Shown here: piece by piece, positions 36,514-45,427 of the stretch
Position numbering within the stretch: position 1 is the first letter of the stretch
How the letters are laid out: each line of letters opens with the position of its first letter
From: UBA1141 sp963665155
Lineage (GTDB): Bacteria; Chloroflexota; Dehalococcoidia; Lucifugimonadales; UBA3495
Length of the DNA: 64,000 bases
Direction of reading: 5' to 3'
Assembly (NCBI GenBank): GCA_963665155.2
Contig: CAXXFI010000002.1
Location: 248,001-312,000, forward strand
Program-made: the position numbers and the translations under genes
Notes under the pieces: generated by a model
Told to the model about the DNA's origin: nothing
Databases searched by the model: none
What the model saw: the letters and a program-made list of their open reading frames with translations, nothing else

Positions 36514-36949
36514 TGTCACTTCGAAGTTTGGCGGCTCGCGCTGCCAAATCCTCAGCTTCCATAGCTTTCAGTCCCATTGAAAATCTTGAAGCCGGGGTTC
36601 CTCCGAGCTTGTCCAACAACTGCATCAAGCCTACCCACATTTTGTCTGCCCGTGCCGCTGCGGGTCTGACACTACCGTCTTTGCGGTAGTCTCCACCGTT
36701 CCGGGCACAATGCCTGCGGGCCAACCTATATTGGGCGAGCTTCTCCCAAAACAAGTCAACAACCCAAGAATCGCTGTCTGCCAACCAGGGGAAATCCCGC
36801 AGGAATCCGTCCTGCCACTGGTCTTTTAGGTCTTTCGCCAGTCTAGCCACCAATATGGGGGACGTGTCACCGGATACAACGGCGTTCATGTTCCCCAACA
36901 TTGATTGGCGCTTAACTGGCTTGTTTGTATCTGCGGTAGATTCAATCAT
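36503..36949 (-). CDS. terS: Probable phage terminase small subunit
   Basis: 148-aa helical protein just upstream of and overlapping terL by 11 bases, the classical position of the DNA-recognition subunit. The sequence (VARLAKDLKDQWQDGFLRDF, ARADKMWVGLMQLLDKLGG) resembles P27-type small subunits in layout but has no decisive motif. Assigned mainly by context. Confidence 0.55.
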   Translation of the reverse strand: MIESTADTNKPVKRQSMLGNMNAVVSGDTSPILVARLAKDLKDQWQDGFLRDFPWLADSDSWVVDLFWEKLAQYRLARRHCARNGGDYRKDGSVRPAAARADKMWVGLMQLLDKLGGTPASRFSMGLKAMEAEDLAARAAKLRSDNDI

Positions 36950-37093
36950 GTTCTATTCGGGCCAACAACTTGACGCGTATGTAAAACCCCTTCATTTAGC
37001 TTTGATTTGGTGTCCTAAACATTCGTTTGCCGCCTTCCCCTAAGGTTTCCTATCTGTGCACTCAGATGGTGTTTGCTCCCATCATTTGGATAT

Positions 37094-37234
37094 ACCTCAC
37101 TTTCTACCTCATCAACCTCACATCGTGTGGCGGGATTACCTAATTCACGCTATGAGGTAGGAGGTACCACAACTAGTGAAAGTGGTACCTACCTCATACC
37201 TCATTTATATATATGTGAGGTGAGGTAGTGAGGT
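37094..37234. other. Iteron cluster with AT-rich core: candidate phage replication origin
   Basis: The 7-mer ACCTCAY occurs five times on the plus strand (37094, 37106, 37115, 37191, 37198) and its complement RTGAGGT three times (37152, 37215, 37228), plus a TGAGGT at 37221. Copies at 37198 and 37215 flank TTATATATAT (37205-37214), and 37152-37197 forms an imperfect hairpin around GGTACC. It lies in the only gene-free gap of the prophage, directly behind the RepA-like ATPase gene. Confidence 0.6.
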
Positions 37235-37239
37235 AGCTT

Positions 37240-38484
37240 TTATGAGAGTCGATATATTCGATTCTCGCCTTCCGTTCGCTCTAGACTCTTTGGGATTTTC
37301 CCCGCTTTGCGCATCTTGGTAATCGCATTGTCAAACGTGCCGGAGATTGTGATGCCAGTTTCTTTCATAATCTCTTTCTTGGTTCCTTGGCCAGCGGCTT
37401 GCAAGTACCGCTCTATTTTCAAATCATTGGGAATATCAGCGGTGTCTTGGAACTCCGGCTCGTTGATGTCGGCAAGCTGAAACCGGATGGTGTCAATTTC
37501 GAAGATGACATGGACAGCCAACGGGGGCAGCTTGGGGCCGAAATTGTTTTTCTGGTGCCGTAGAATCACAGACGCTTTGCCGGGAACGTTTGAAACCATC
37601 TCTACTTGGATGCTAGACCGGGCCAAATGTCCTTTATACCCGCTACCAAAGGAACGTTTGGATGAATAGGTTTGTGCGCCGCTTGGCTTGCTCTGGTGGT
37701 CAACTACCAGAGATGTTGCTTTGATATGCCGAAGTTTTGACATCAATTCGATGACCTTGGCATGGTCACCGGGGTCGCCGCCGGATGCTGGACCCATGCT
37801 GTCCACACATACCAATGAAGGCTGGATATTTTCGCACCAAGCCATGATGTCGGGAAGATTTGCACCCAAGGGGGAAGACATTGACTGGTAATAGATGCCA
37901 GGTAGGCGGTTGAGGCCATAACCACGCGCAATCTTGTACAACCGCCCCAAGGTGATGTCCTGGTTCAATTCCCAGTCAAGAATCACTGTTGGCCCCATGT
38001 CTGTGGCTAAATCGAGAAAATCGAAACCCATCGGGATGCACGTCGCCATAGCGCCTACTAGAATCGACTTGCACTGGCCGTTGTCCCCGAACCACTCGGT
38101 GGTCACCAATTCCGGCACCATATTTTCGATGGTGTACCGCATCGGCTCTGGCTCGTCGTACTCGGACAGATTAACCGGAGCAAACCGCTCTATTCCGCTC
38201 CGGCGCTGTTCGTCCAGGCTGCTCCAGACTGACAGCAAGACATCATTCCAATGTTGTGGGTTGGCTCCATTGTGGCTGGCAATTTCCTTGGCTATTTTGT
38301 AACGTTCGCCACTGCTTGATAGTTCAAGTCTTCCGCCGCCAAGGAATCCGCCCTCTCCCAGCGACCGCAGGTTGACGTAAAGGCGGCCAGATTGTGACCA
38401 ATCAGTATCTAGCACTTCGAGGGCTGATCCATCCTCTAGCTCCCAACGGTGCCCACCTGGTATGGTGACGTGTTCCATCAGCAC
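37240..38484 (-). CDS. RepA/DnaB-like AAA ATPase of the prophage
   Basis: 414-aa RecA-fold ATPase of the AAA_25/RepA helicase kind. Walker A GDNGQCKSILVGAMA (about residues 133-147), Walker B-like PSLVCVDSMGPASGG, sensor region TSLVVDHQSKPSG. The last ~75 residues look like a winged helix (AAGQGTKKEIMKETGI). Expected to load or act as replicative helicase in phage DNA replication. Its start overlaps the end of the primase-polymerase gene, and iterons follow its stop codon. Confidence 0.78.
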   Translation of the reverse strand: MLMEHVTIPGGHRWELEDGSALEVLDTDWSQSGRLYVNLRSLGEGGFLGGGRLELSSSGERYKIAKEIASHNGANPQHWNDVLLSVWSSLDEQRRSGIERFAPVNLSEYDEPEPMRYTIENMVPELVTTEWFGDNGQCKSILVGAMATCIPMGFDFLDLATDMGPTVILDWELNQDITLGRLYKIARGYGLNRLPGIYYQSMSSPLGANLPDIMAWCENIQPSLVCVDSMGPASGGDPGDHAKVIELMSKLRHIKATSLVVDHQSKPSGAQTYSSKRSFGSGYKGHLARSSIQVEMVSNVPGKASVILRHQKNNFGPKLPPLAVHVIFEIDTIRFQLADINEPEFQDTADIPNDLKIERYLQAAGQGTKKEIMKETGITISGTFDNAITKMRKAGKIPKSLERTEGENRIYRLS

Positions 38485-39388
38485 CTCATCGGTGCCATGG
38501 GCACTGGTCTGAGGGTATGAATTGCGCGGTCAGTTATCACTTTCTCGGCAATGCGCTGATACTCCTCTGGGCGGTCGGTGTACTTGCCGAACCCCAGGGC
38601 AATATCCCGCTCTGCTAGGGCCTCGGCAATGCAAACCTGGGTAGTACCGCCTCGGGCCAATTGGCCACCGATAGCCCACAATGTTGCGCTCCGGTCAATT
38701 TCACCGTCCGGCTTGCGCTTAACCGTCTCCCCATTCCACCACTTCACTGCGTAATGGTCAGGGAGCGTCGGCGTTGATTTCCCACCGGTAGCGGTGAGGA
38801 CGTGGCGGGCTTGGCGGTTGTTGGCAGCGGTTGTAATCAGGCCTAACACCCATTCTGGCGCAAAAGGCAGTTTCTCTAGGCTGTCAGGGAAGGCCTGAAG
38901 CCAGGTGTACCTGCGCCCAGAACGATGGAGTGACGGCGGCGCTACCGCGTGGCCGCCCGTCTGAATGTCGTATTCACCCGACTTGTTGATGCGCCAAATG
39001 GGCATCCTTCAGGTCGCCGGTAATAGTGATGCTGGTGCCCGTGGCCACCGCCTGATAATGCCCGCGCCGTCTCCGGTAGACCCCGGCTTTGGAATTTGCT
39101 AAGCCACTCGGGGGAGTCAGGCCCCACTAACACCAACCCGGAAATTTCCAGACCGATGCCCACGTTGCTCTGTGGGCAGGAGCGCCACATAGCTTGGAGA
39201 GCAGCCCGGTCAGTCGTGGCATCCTTGACGCCGTTGCTAGTCCTGGGTGCCTTGCCTACTTGATTTTGTTCATGGCTCCAGCCACACCCGCAGTCCCCAT
39301 TGGGGGTCGGGAAACAGAGCGGATGGACGGCACAGCCAAGTCCGGCGTATTCAAGAGCCGTGATTAGTGTCGCGCTAGTCATCTCCAA
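38478..39388 (-). pseudogene. Bifunctional DNA primase/polymerase (prim-pol), frameshifted
   Basis: Frame one (39388-38942) gives a prim-pol N-terminus: AGLGCAVHPLCFPTPNGDCG, SNGVKDATTD, SNVGIGLEISGLVLVG, GGGHGHQHHYYRRPEG. Frame two (from about 39005) continues INKSGEYDIQTGGHAVAPPS and LHRSGRRYTWL, the conserved His/Arg region, and a helical C-terminus. The two join only if a 1-base shift is made near 38995-39005 (EGCP / PIWRINKSG). A sequencing error is possible, but the terminase is broken as well. Normal role: primer synthesis for phage replication. Confidence 0.75.
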
Positions 39389-39554
39389 CCCGTTCCGAGA
39401 GAGAATTGGTCAGCGCGCGCTCCAGCTCGCCTGAAAACAAAGCCACCAGCCCTGGCAAGGAACTCAACTCCGGCTCAAGGGCGGTCAACAGGTCGCAGAG
39501 GCCTTCCAAGCTGACGGTTGGCGTTGTCCTGACTATTCCATCGCGGTTATCCAT
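39375..39554 (-). CDS. Small prophage protein
   Basis: 59 aa (MDNRDGIVRTTPT, then a leucine-rich helical segment). Both ends overlap neighbours: the start overlaps the end of the 47-aa gene and the stop overlaps the prim-pol start, typical of packed phage early operons. No family recognised. Confidence 0.5.
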   Translation of the reverse strand: MDNRDGIVRTTPTVSLEGLCDLLTALEPELSSLPGLVALFSGELERALTNSLSERVGDD

Positions 39555-39690
39555 CACCCACCCGTTGCTGCGGCGCTTGGGCCAACAGCAGCTGGGCCAG
39601 CCGCCTCAGCCTTTCCTTGGCATCGGGCGCAGGGGTCTGAGGGCGAACAATAGTCACGGTTTTGGGAAAGGATTTGCGGCGGGAAGTCAT
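39547..39690 (-). CDS. Very small basic prophage protein
   Basis: 47 aa, starting MTSRRKSFPKTVTIV and ending with a Leu/Gln-rich helix. ATG 39690 overlaps the excisionase-like stop codon as ATGA, and AAGGG lies 5 bases upstream. Supported by gene packing rather than homology. Confidence 0.5.
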   Translation of the reverse strand: MTSRRKSFPKTVTIVRPQTPAPDAKERLRRLAQLLLAQAPQQRVGDG

Positions 39691-39875
39691 TGCGACCCTT
39701 TGAGTATGGTTTGCGGCAGGGAACCCGCGACAATCATCCGGCAGCGAGCCGAAATCTTCACGGATTCAACTTTGCCCAGGCGCACCCAGTTGGTAATTGT
39801 TCGCCTTGAGCGTCCAGCCATCTGAGCCGCTTCCATAGGTGTGACGAACTTAGTCGCTTGAGTTTGCTTCACCAT
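39687..39875 (-). CDS. Excisionase/MerR-like helix-turn-helix protein
   Basis: 62-aa protein with FVTPMEAAQMAGRSRRTITN, a helix-turn-helix as in DNA-binding excisionases of the HTH_17 type, followed by WVRLGKVESVKISAR. ATG 39875 has AGGGA just upstream; the longer frame to 39938 lacks support. First gene of the minus-strand prophage early operon, likely a recombination directionality factor or repressor. Confidence 0.65.
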   Translation of the reverse strand: MVKQTQATKFVTPMEAAQMAGRSRRTITNWVRLGKVESVKISARCRMIVAGSLPQTILKGSQ

Positions 39876-39941
39876 TTCCCTAGTATGGAACTGGGCTAGA
39901 GACAACGGACATAGCACGATGCCATTAAATGGATACAAGAA

Positions 39942-40331
39942 ATGGGAAGGATGATGATTCGGAGCCAGCTTGATGCCGAGGAATTCATTAAGAACTGTGG
40001 AAGTCGATTAAAGGAACACGAATTTTATGCCGTCGTCAAGTTATTGAGGGATGGTGTGACGCCTTACAAAATTAATCACATGGACGGGATGGTGGACGGA
40101 AGAACGGCGACTAAAATCCGTGACCTTTTCAATGACGGGAAATTGGAAGACTATTTAGAGTGGCGCGAATCCGGTGGAAACGAGGCCGAAAAGGTTTACA
40201 TGAAAGCGCGTGAACGATATGTTCGCAGCCTCGGCATTCAGGGGACGCTAAAGGATTTCTATGACGCCGTTAAGACTAGCACCGGGGGAGATCGCTTTCG
40301 GGACATCACTCCCATTATGAAGTATCCCTAG
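39942..40331 (+). CDS. Hypothetical protein at the prophage edge
   Basis: 129 aa, charged and helical (EHEFYAVVKLLRDGVTPYKI, YMKARERYVRSLGIQG). Divergent from the excisionase-like gene with 66 bases between starts, a layout expected for a regulator. No family recognised. ATG 39942 is used; ATG 39954 is an alternative. Could be the last prophage gene or the first host gene. Confidence 0.55.
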   Translation: MGRMMIRSQLDAEEFIKNCGSRLKEHEFYAVVKLLRDGVTPYKINHMDGMVDGRTATKIRDLFNDGKLEDYLEWRESGGNEAEKVYMKARERYVRSLGIQGTLKDFYDAVKTSTGGDRFRDITPIMKYP

Positions 40332-40607
40332 GTGCATTAGATTCAAGTCTTAGTTGCTGTCAGCGTGAAGGTGAAGGGGGTTTTACACACGGGTTCATTC
40401 CCAGCCTATAATCGCCCCATCACCCACCCTGGGCGGCCACTCATGGCATCAGTTTGGCGCTCTGTAGCAAATTGTCGATTGGCGCCCCTGTCCACAGACA
40501 TCAGCACCTAAGGCCAGATGACCGTTGGAGCATATAGATGGGCGATCTACAAGCACAGGTTTGCGTTGGTATAAAACTCTGCCCGATAATCTTTGGGAGG
40601 AACTCGT

Positions 40608-41492
40608 ATGAAACCCACTGACCTAGCGGATTTCTGGAATCGCACCAAAGAAGAACTAGCGAAAACGGACCTTAACGCTAGTCTTGAAGAAGCCCCGGAC
40701 CTTAGCGGTCGTGACTACACAACCTACGGAGTGGCAATGGATAGCTTCCAAGGCCACCGCATAAGGGCCTGGTACTCGGTGCCCAAAGACGTGAGCGTCA
40801 CCCGAAGACTCCCGGCAGTTCTAGCGGTGCCCGGTTATGGAGGCGTCAAACCTATTCCCACCTACCTGGCCACCGCCGGTTTTGCCGTCTTGACCCTTTT
40901 CCCCAGAGGACAGGGGGAGAGCTGCCAGGAATGGGAGTTGGAATCAGGCACGAAACTTATCTACCACATCGAAGACAAAGAAAAGTACTACTACCGCGGG
41001 GCCTACATGGACTGCTTGCGCGGGCTGGACTTTCTCTGTTACAGGCAGGAGGTCGATTCGCAGCGCTTGGGCATGTGGAGCCGAAGCCAGGGCGGCGGGT
41101 TGACGCTGGCCACTGCGGCACTGGACGCCCGCCTCCAAGTGGCGGTGGGGGAAGAGCCGTTTATGTGCAACTATCCGGTTTCGATAGATGTAGGCTCCCG
41201 GCCATACGTTGAGTTAAAAGATTACGCCTCCCAGCACCCGGAGCAAAGAGACTCTATGCTGGAAACACTGGCCTACTTCGACGCCTTAAATTTGGCGGAC
41301 CAGATTAGTTGTCCCACCCTGATGGACATTGGCATGAAAGACGAAACCTGCCCTTACCGCACTGTCATGCCGGTGTTCGAGAATATTCCTGGACCCAAAG
41401 CCATTCACGTTTATCCAGACTTGGAGCACGGCCCTTGCACTGACTTCAATGCCCACGCCATGAGTTGGCTGCGCCGATATTTGGGGGCGTAG
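40608..41492 (+). CDS. Acetyl-esterase (AXE1/cephalosporin-deacetylase-like)
   Basis: 294-aa alpha/beta hydrolase related to AXE1 acetyl-xylan esterases. Features: IRAWYSVPKDVS and PAVLAVPGYGG before the nucleophile elbow LGMWSRSQGGGLTLA (catalytic Ser), the strand DIGMKDETCP (acid Asp) and HVYPDLEHGP (catalytic His). ATG 40608 has GGGAGGA 6 bases upstream. The real substrate is not known; no signal peptide, so intracellular. Precedes the redoxin gene on the same strand by 125 bases. Confidence 0.85.
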   Translation: MKPTDLADFWNRTKEELAKTDLNASLEEAPDLSGRDYTTYGVAMDSFQGHRIRAWYSVPKDVSVTRRLPAVLAVPGYGGVKPIPTYLATAGFAVLTLFPRGQGESCQEWELESGTKLIYHIEDKEKYYYRGAYMDCLRGLDFLCYRQEVDSQRLGMWSRSQGGGLTLATAALDARLQVAVGEEPFMCNYPVSIDVGSRPYVELKDYASQHPEQRDSMLETLAYFDALNLADQISCPTLMDIGMKDETCPYRTVMPVFENIPGPKAIHVYPDLEHGPCTDFNAHAMSWLRRYLGA

Positions 41493-41617
41493 TTACTCCT
41501 AGCACCCTCAGAAATTCTCCAGGTGGTCACAATCCAATAGGAACGGGAAGCCGTATGGTTTGGATGAGGTTGATGACATCAAGGCAAGCCAGTAGTCGCA
41601 ATTAGGAAACTGACGAC

Positions 41618-42205
41618 ATGATGCCCCTCGTATCGATGGTAGGAATATCAAGGATTTTGGTCTTGGCCCTTACGCTCGTGGCAGTAGCTTGTGCTGCTTC
41701 AGCGGCCCCAAATACTTCCTATGCCCCTAAATTGCTGAACGCCGGAGATTCCCAAAGTTCCGCTCCATTGTTTACTCTGCCAAGTGCCACCGGTGAGCAA
41801 GTCTCTTTAGAATCCTTCTCTGGCAAGAGCAACGTAGTCATGGTTTTTTACCGCGGGTTCTGGTGACACTACTGCCGTGAGCAACTCGTGGAGTTGCGGG
41901 AAGAATATGAGGCGATCTCCAAGTTGGATGCCCAAGTCATTGCCATCAGCATGGACGATCTATCCTATGCCGGAAGGGCGGTCGAGCACTTAGGCCTGCA
42001 ATTCCCGGTCCTATACGACTTGGAAGGAGAGGTTGTCCGACAGTACCAAGTGTATGACCTTCTGAACGATGGACTCGCGGCCCCGGCGACATTCTTGCTG
42101 GATACGGAAGGGAAAGTCCGCTGGGAATACGTTGCTAAATGGGATTCCGACCGACCAACTATCGATCGCATCCTCATAGAGTTGGAGTCCATCCATCAAG
42201 GCTAA
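41618..42205 (+). CDS. AhpC/TSA-type redoxin lipoprotein, predicted selenoprotein with Sec83
   Basis: 195-aa thioredoxin-fold peroxiredoxin-like protein. The N-terminus is a signal peptide with a lipobox-like AVAC (residues about 22-25). The redoxin motif, in relatives FYRGxWCPYCR, here reads FYRGFW-U-HYCREQL with TGA at 41864-41866 (codon 83) in place of the first Cys and Cys86 intact. Downstream, the same frame continues 112 codons of normal redoxin (QVIAISMDDLSYAGR, FPVLYDLEGEVVRQY, ATFLLDTEGKVRW). A 7-bp hairpin with a GUG loop follows the UGA. Expected to reduce peroxides or disulfides outside the membrane. A nonsense mutation is the alternative. Confidence 0.85.
41881..41897 (+). promoter_or_regulatory. 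Candidate bacterial SECIS element (redoxin gene)
   Basis: Perfect hairpin GCAACTC-GTG-GAGTTGC, loop GUG at 41888-41890. The loop begins 22 nt after the UGA, within the 16-37 nt spacing known for bacterial SECIS, and its first base is the required G, followed by U. Confidence 0.78.
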
Positions 42206-42421
42206 TAGTTGCGTCGCGCTGGTTTGCCGTTGCCCTTTTGCTCAGTCCCGATCAGCAACATAATCGGCTCCACCAAAACCGATCGTGATTAGCCTCCCAG
42301 ACATCATTTACGGCGAAAGAATCTTCGCCACGGGCAACAAGGCCCCCAAATTACCTCGTAGTCGGCCCATGGCCGGAGAGTTGGGGCGAGCAAGGGATTC
42401 CAACGAAGATCGCCGAAAGTA

Positions 42422-44158
42422 TCAGAACAGCTCGGCGACTTCGCGCTCCAAACGTTCCTCTGGAGTCTCCGAGGATTCCACCGCGTCTGCCGATTCTCGC
42501 ATTGGCCCACGGGTTAGCTGGGCGTAGGACTCGGCGGAGCCATACTCCCTGGTATGCACCACCACCGGCATGGGTAGGGCATGTCCGAAAATTAGCGCTT
42601 GTTGCTTCGGCTCCAGCCGGGCCAAGACCCCTCGCAGTTGACGGCTGCCCGAGGTGCCAGCCAAGACAGCGTCGATATCCCGCTCATCGTCCAGAGCGCA
42701 GGTAAGCCGGGTGCCCACCTGGCTCATGACCTCCGAGGAAATCACGCTGGGCCGCTGGTCGATGACCATTAGAGTGACGTTGTACTTTCGCATTTCCCGG
42801 GCGATGGTCCCAAAAATAGTCTGGGGCGCGACCGAAGGACTGAGGAATTTGTGGGCTTCCTCGATGACCAAGACCAATGGCCTGGGCTCTTTGCCGGTGC
42901 CGCCTTCGGCTTCTTCCTTCTGGCGTACGTAGGCGTCGTGTATGCGCCGGGAGAGCAGGTTGCTGACCAGAATATAAGCGGTCAGGTCGTCGCCGTAGCG
43001 ACCGAATTCCAGAACCACCTGCTTGCCTCTTTCCAAGTGCTCGATTATCCGGGCAGCTGCCGCCCGCCCACTGTCTTTCACCAAAAACCCGAAGCGCTTT
43101 AGTCGGGTAAGTCTGTTGTAGAGGGACCCAAGAGCGTTGGGTTGCACTTGTATTTCGGCGGCTAGGTCGAACACGGCGGCCCGGTCTTCCAAGTCCAAAA
43201 AGGCTTCCATCCACTTGCCGGCCCCGAACTTCTGCTCCAAGTTAAAAGCCGCCGAAGCAGCAACGTCGGAAAGGTTCAGGGTTTCTCGCAGCAGCTCCAC
43301 GTCCTCGGGCTCGATTTCACTGTAACCGATACGAACGATTTCATCAGGAGTAGAACCGCGCCTCCGGGAACTTTCTTCGTCCAGGGTGAAGGTGGACACC
43401 TGAGACGGGAAAAGCTGCTTGAGTCCCTTCACCATGATGCTCCGATCGGAGTCCCGACCACCGTGGCCATACTCGCTGTGCATGTCGAAAATTAGCGACG
43501 AAGCTTGCCCGCCTTGCAAGATGCCTACTAACAGGAGTCTGGTCAGGAAGGTTTTGCCGGTGCCGCTCTTGCCAAAAACGCCAATGGAGCGCTTGACCAA
43601 CTCGTCCAGGTTCAAGCAGAGCTTCGCTTCCATGTCCAGCGGGTTGCCGATCCAGAAATGGCGTTCGTCCTCTTGCCCGAACACGGTAGCCACATCGGCC
43701 TCGGAGGCAGAATAAGCACGAGAGAACTGGGGCGGGATGGTCTTGGCCGCCGCCGGGGCTGCTTCATCATCACCCAACACCAATGGCATGACCAGGTTGG
43801 GAAAGACTGATACGGTGCCATAAGCCACAGTGCCTAGTAAAGCCTGGGAAATGAACGGGTCGCCCAAATCCAGAGGCAGGTGTTTCAAACGAGCATCGGA
43901 GTTGCCCAAGGAAATGTCCGTCGCTACGCCGAAGAAGCGGTATTGGCTACCTTGAATAGTGACGAAGGTGCCGGCCTTTATGTTCTCAACAGATGTACCT
44001 GGGTCCAAACGGACCTCCACACCCTGGGTCAGAGACCCTTCCACCACCAACCCAAGAAAGCCCTGATCTTGGTTATTAATTAATTGATTGTCTTGGTGAT
44101 GGTTTGGGCCGGTAGCACCGTTTTGGGCTCCTGACGCAGCAAAGGAATCTTCGGTCAT
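42422..44158 (-). CDS. herA: HerA-like ATPase (HAS-barrel plus DUF87)
   Basis: 578-aa hexameric translocase-type ATPase used in DNA end processing. N-terminal HAS-barrel at about 30-110 (GLVVEGSLTQGVEVRL), Walker A VFGKSGTGKTFLTRLLL, the acidic motif SLIFDMHSEYGHGG, Walker B PLVLVIEEAHKFL and the arginine-finger region GTIAREMRKYNV. It overlaps the upstream gene by 4 bases (ATGA). HerA normally works with the NurA nuclease; no NurA signature is seen next door. Confidence 0.88.
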   Translation of the reverse strand: MTEDSFAASGAQNGATGPNHHQDNQLINNQDQGFLGLVVEGSLTQGVEVRLDPGTSVENIKAGTFVTIQGSQYRFFGVATDISLGNSDARLKHLPLDLGDPFISQALLGTVAYGTVSVFPNLVMPLVLGDDEAAPAAAKTIPPQFSRAYSASEADVATVFGQEDERHFWIGNPLDMEAKLCLNLDELVKRSIGVFGKSGTGKTFLTRLLLVGILQGGQASSLIFDMHSEYGHGGRDSDRSIMVKGLKQLFPSQVSTFTLDEESSRRRGSTPDEIVRIGYSEIEPEDVELLRETLNLSDVAASAAFNLEQKFGAGKWMEAFLDLEDRAAVFDLAAEIQVQPNALGSLYNRLTRLKRFGFLVKDSGRAAAARIIEHLERGKQVVLEFGRYGDDLTAYILVSNLLSRRIHDAYVRQKEEAEGGTGKEPRPLVLVIEEAHKFLSPSVAPQTIFGTIAREMRKYNVTLMVIDQRPSVISSEVMSQVGTRLTCALDDERDIDAVLAGTSGSRQLRGVLARLEPKQQALIFGHALPMPVVVHTREYGSAESYAQLTRGPMRESADAVESSETPEERLEREVAELF

Positions 44159-44754
44159 GGCGCAACCCTCCGGAGAATGGCGCTAAGGCGGGGAACGTCC
44201 CCAGCCAACTGGCCAGCAAGCGCTCTACCAGCCCTGGATAAGAAGGCTGGCCCATCGGCCTGGGCCGATGCTGCCCCTCGCAAGCAAGCCCCGGCCAATT
44301 CATCGGCGACAGGCAGGCCAGAGTTCAGAAGCAAAGAAATAAACTCCAACGATTCGGTGAATCGGGCCACTTCCTCTGGGGAGCAAGCGTAAGCGAAAGA
44401 ATGCACCGCAGGCGGCAAGGGCGGCAGAAATTGCTTGCAAGCTTCACCCTCCCAGAAACCGGCGATCAACGCTTCAAATCGGGTGGTGAACAGGCGGGAT
44501 AGTTGGGGGTTATTTCGGAATAGCTCTTCTTCGGTTTCCAACCCCTCCCCTCTGGCCAGGACAGGACGGCTGGAGTCCAAAGGTTCGGTGGTCACCTGGT
44601 AGACCACGCCAAATACGGCAGGAGAACCAGTGCGAACGAAGCTGCCCAAGGGCGGACCCTCATTGAGCTTGTAGCACTGCGCTACAAAAGAAGTGGACGC
44701 CGCCGCAACCACCTCACCAATTATTCGGGACATTAGCCCGTCGCCGTCCGCCAA
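44155..44754 (-). CDS. Hypothetical partner encoded with HerA
   Basis: 199-aa protein translationally coupled to herA. An N-terminal beta-rich part (SFVRTGSPAVFGVVYQV) resembles HAS-barrel-like domains, and the C-terminal half is helical. I see no NurA catalytic motif. TTG 44754 has AGAGGA just upstream; ATG 44733 is the alternative start. Context suggests a structural or regulatory subunit of the HerA machine. Confidence 0.6.
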   Translation of the reverse strand: MADGDGLMSRIIGEVVAAASTSFVAQCYKLNEGPPLGSFVRTGSPAVFGVVYQVTTEPLDSSRPVLARGEGLETEEELFRNNPQLSRLFTTRFEALIAGFWEGEACKQFLPPLPPAVHSFAYACSPEEVARFTESLEFISLLLNSGLPVADELAGACLRGAASAQADGPAFLSRAGRALAGQLAGDVPRLSAILRRVAP

Positions 44755-45036
44755 GACGTCCTCTGCTGCTGGTTGATTGACTGACTGAAATGATGCGGGG
44801 AAGTTTCAAGAGTGAGATAGGGGAGGATTTACTGCCGCAATTCTAGCACAACGTCGTCTTCGGAAAAATTGGTGTTTGTCATATCGGCAGCTAACGGATC
44901 AGGACACTGGTCATTCTTGTTGAACGAAGCTCTTGTTGGACGAAGCTCTTTTTGGACGACACCTTATTGCCAAGGTTTGGCTGCACCGGTGTCACCGGGG
45001 CCTTGGCAATGCGGATGATTTAACCGCTATTGATGC

Positions 45037-45318
45037 TCACTCCGCATTAAGTATAGGCCTCACATCCGGTTCGACGGTTACGTCATGGACTCCGAAAAGC
45101 TCCCAAGGCCTGAAGTGTTCCACAAAATCTTTCGCATTTTCAATTGTTGGGAAGCCTTTCTCCGATCGGCTGGGGTCGTACCCTCCCCCGGTGGTGGCGT
45201 AAGCATCGATGCCACGCTTGGTATCCCTGTACCCACCAAGCATCTGTTCCTTACCGTCGTTATCCTCGCTCAAGATAAGGTTTTGACCCAGCTTCACAGT
45301 CTGCCAATATACTGACAT
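45037..45318 (-). CDS. Hypothetical protein
   Basis: 93 aa, polar and acidic (ILSEDNDGKEQMLGGYRD, IENAKDFVEHFRPWELFG), with composition of a real small globular protein. GGAG lies about 10 bases upstream of ATG 45318. No family recognised. Gene-free stretches of about 110-280 bases flank it. Confidence 0.5.
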   Translation of the reverse strand: MSVYWQTVKLGQNLILSEDNDGKEQMLGGYRDTKRGIDAYATTGGGYDPSRSEKGFPTIENAKDFVEHFRPWELFGVHDVTVEPDVRPILNAE

Positions 45319-45427
45319 GCGTTTTCATCTCCGGCATGTTAATTGTGATGGTTTAGTTTGTTCTTAAGGGCCTCTGGCGTCAACTCTACCATAGCCAAGG
45401 CCCTTGATGGCCGCTAATACCTGGCGG

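Noticed and set aside
37141..37240. CRISPR array
   Set aside because: The repeated words are only 7 bases, in both orientations and irregularly spaced; no spacer-repeat periodicity and no cas genes.
40405..40411. TATAAT near 40410 as promoter of the esterase gene
   Set aside because: Best -35 candidates have 17-19 base spacing but weak match, and the gene begins about 200 bases later.
44155..44754. NurA nuclease as partner of HerA
   Set aside because: Length and coupling fit, but no NurA catalytic motif is visible.
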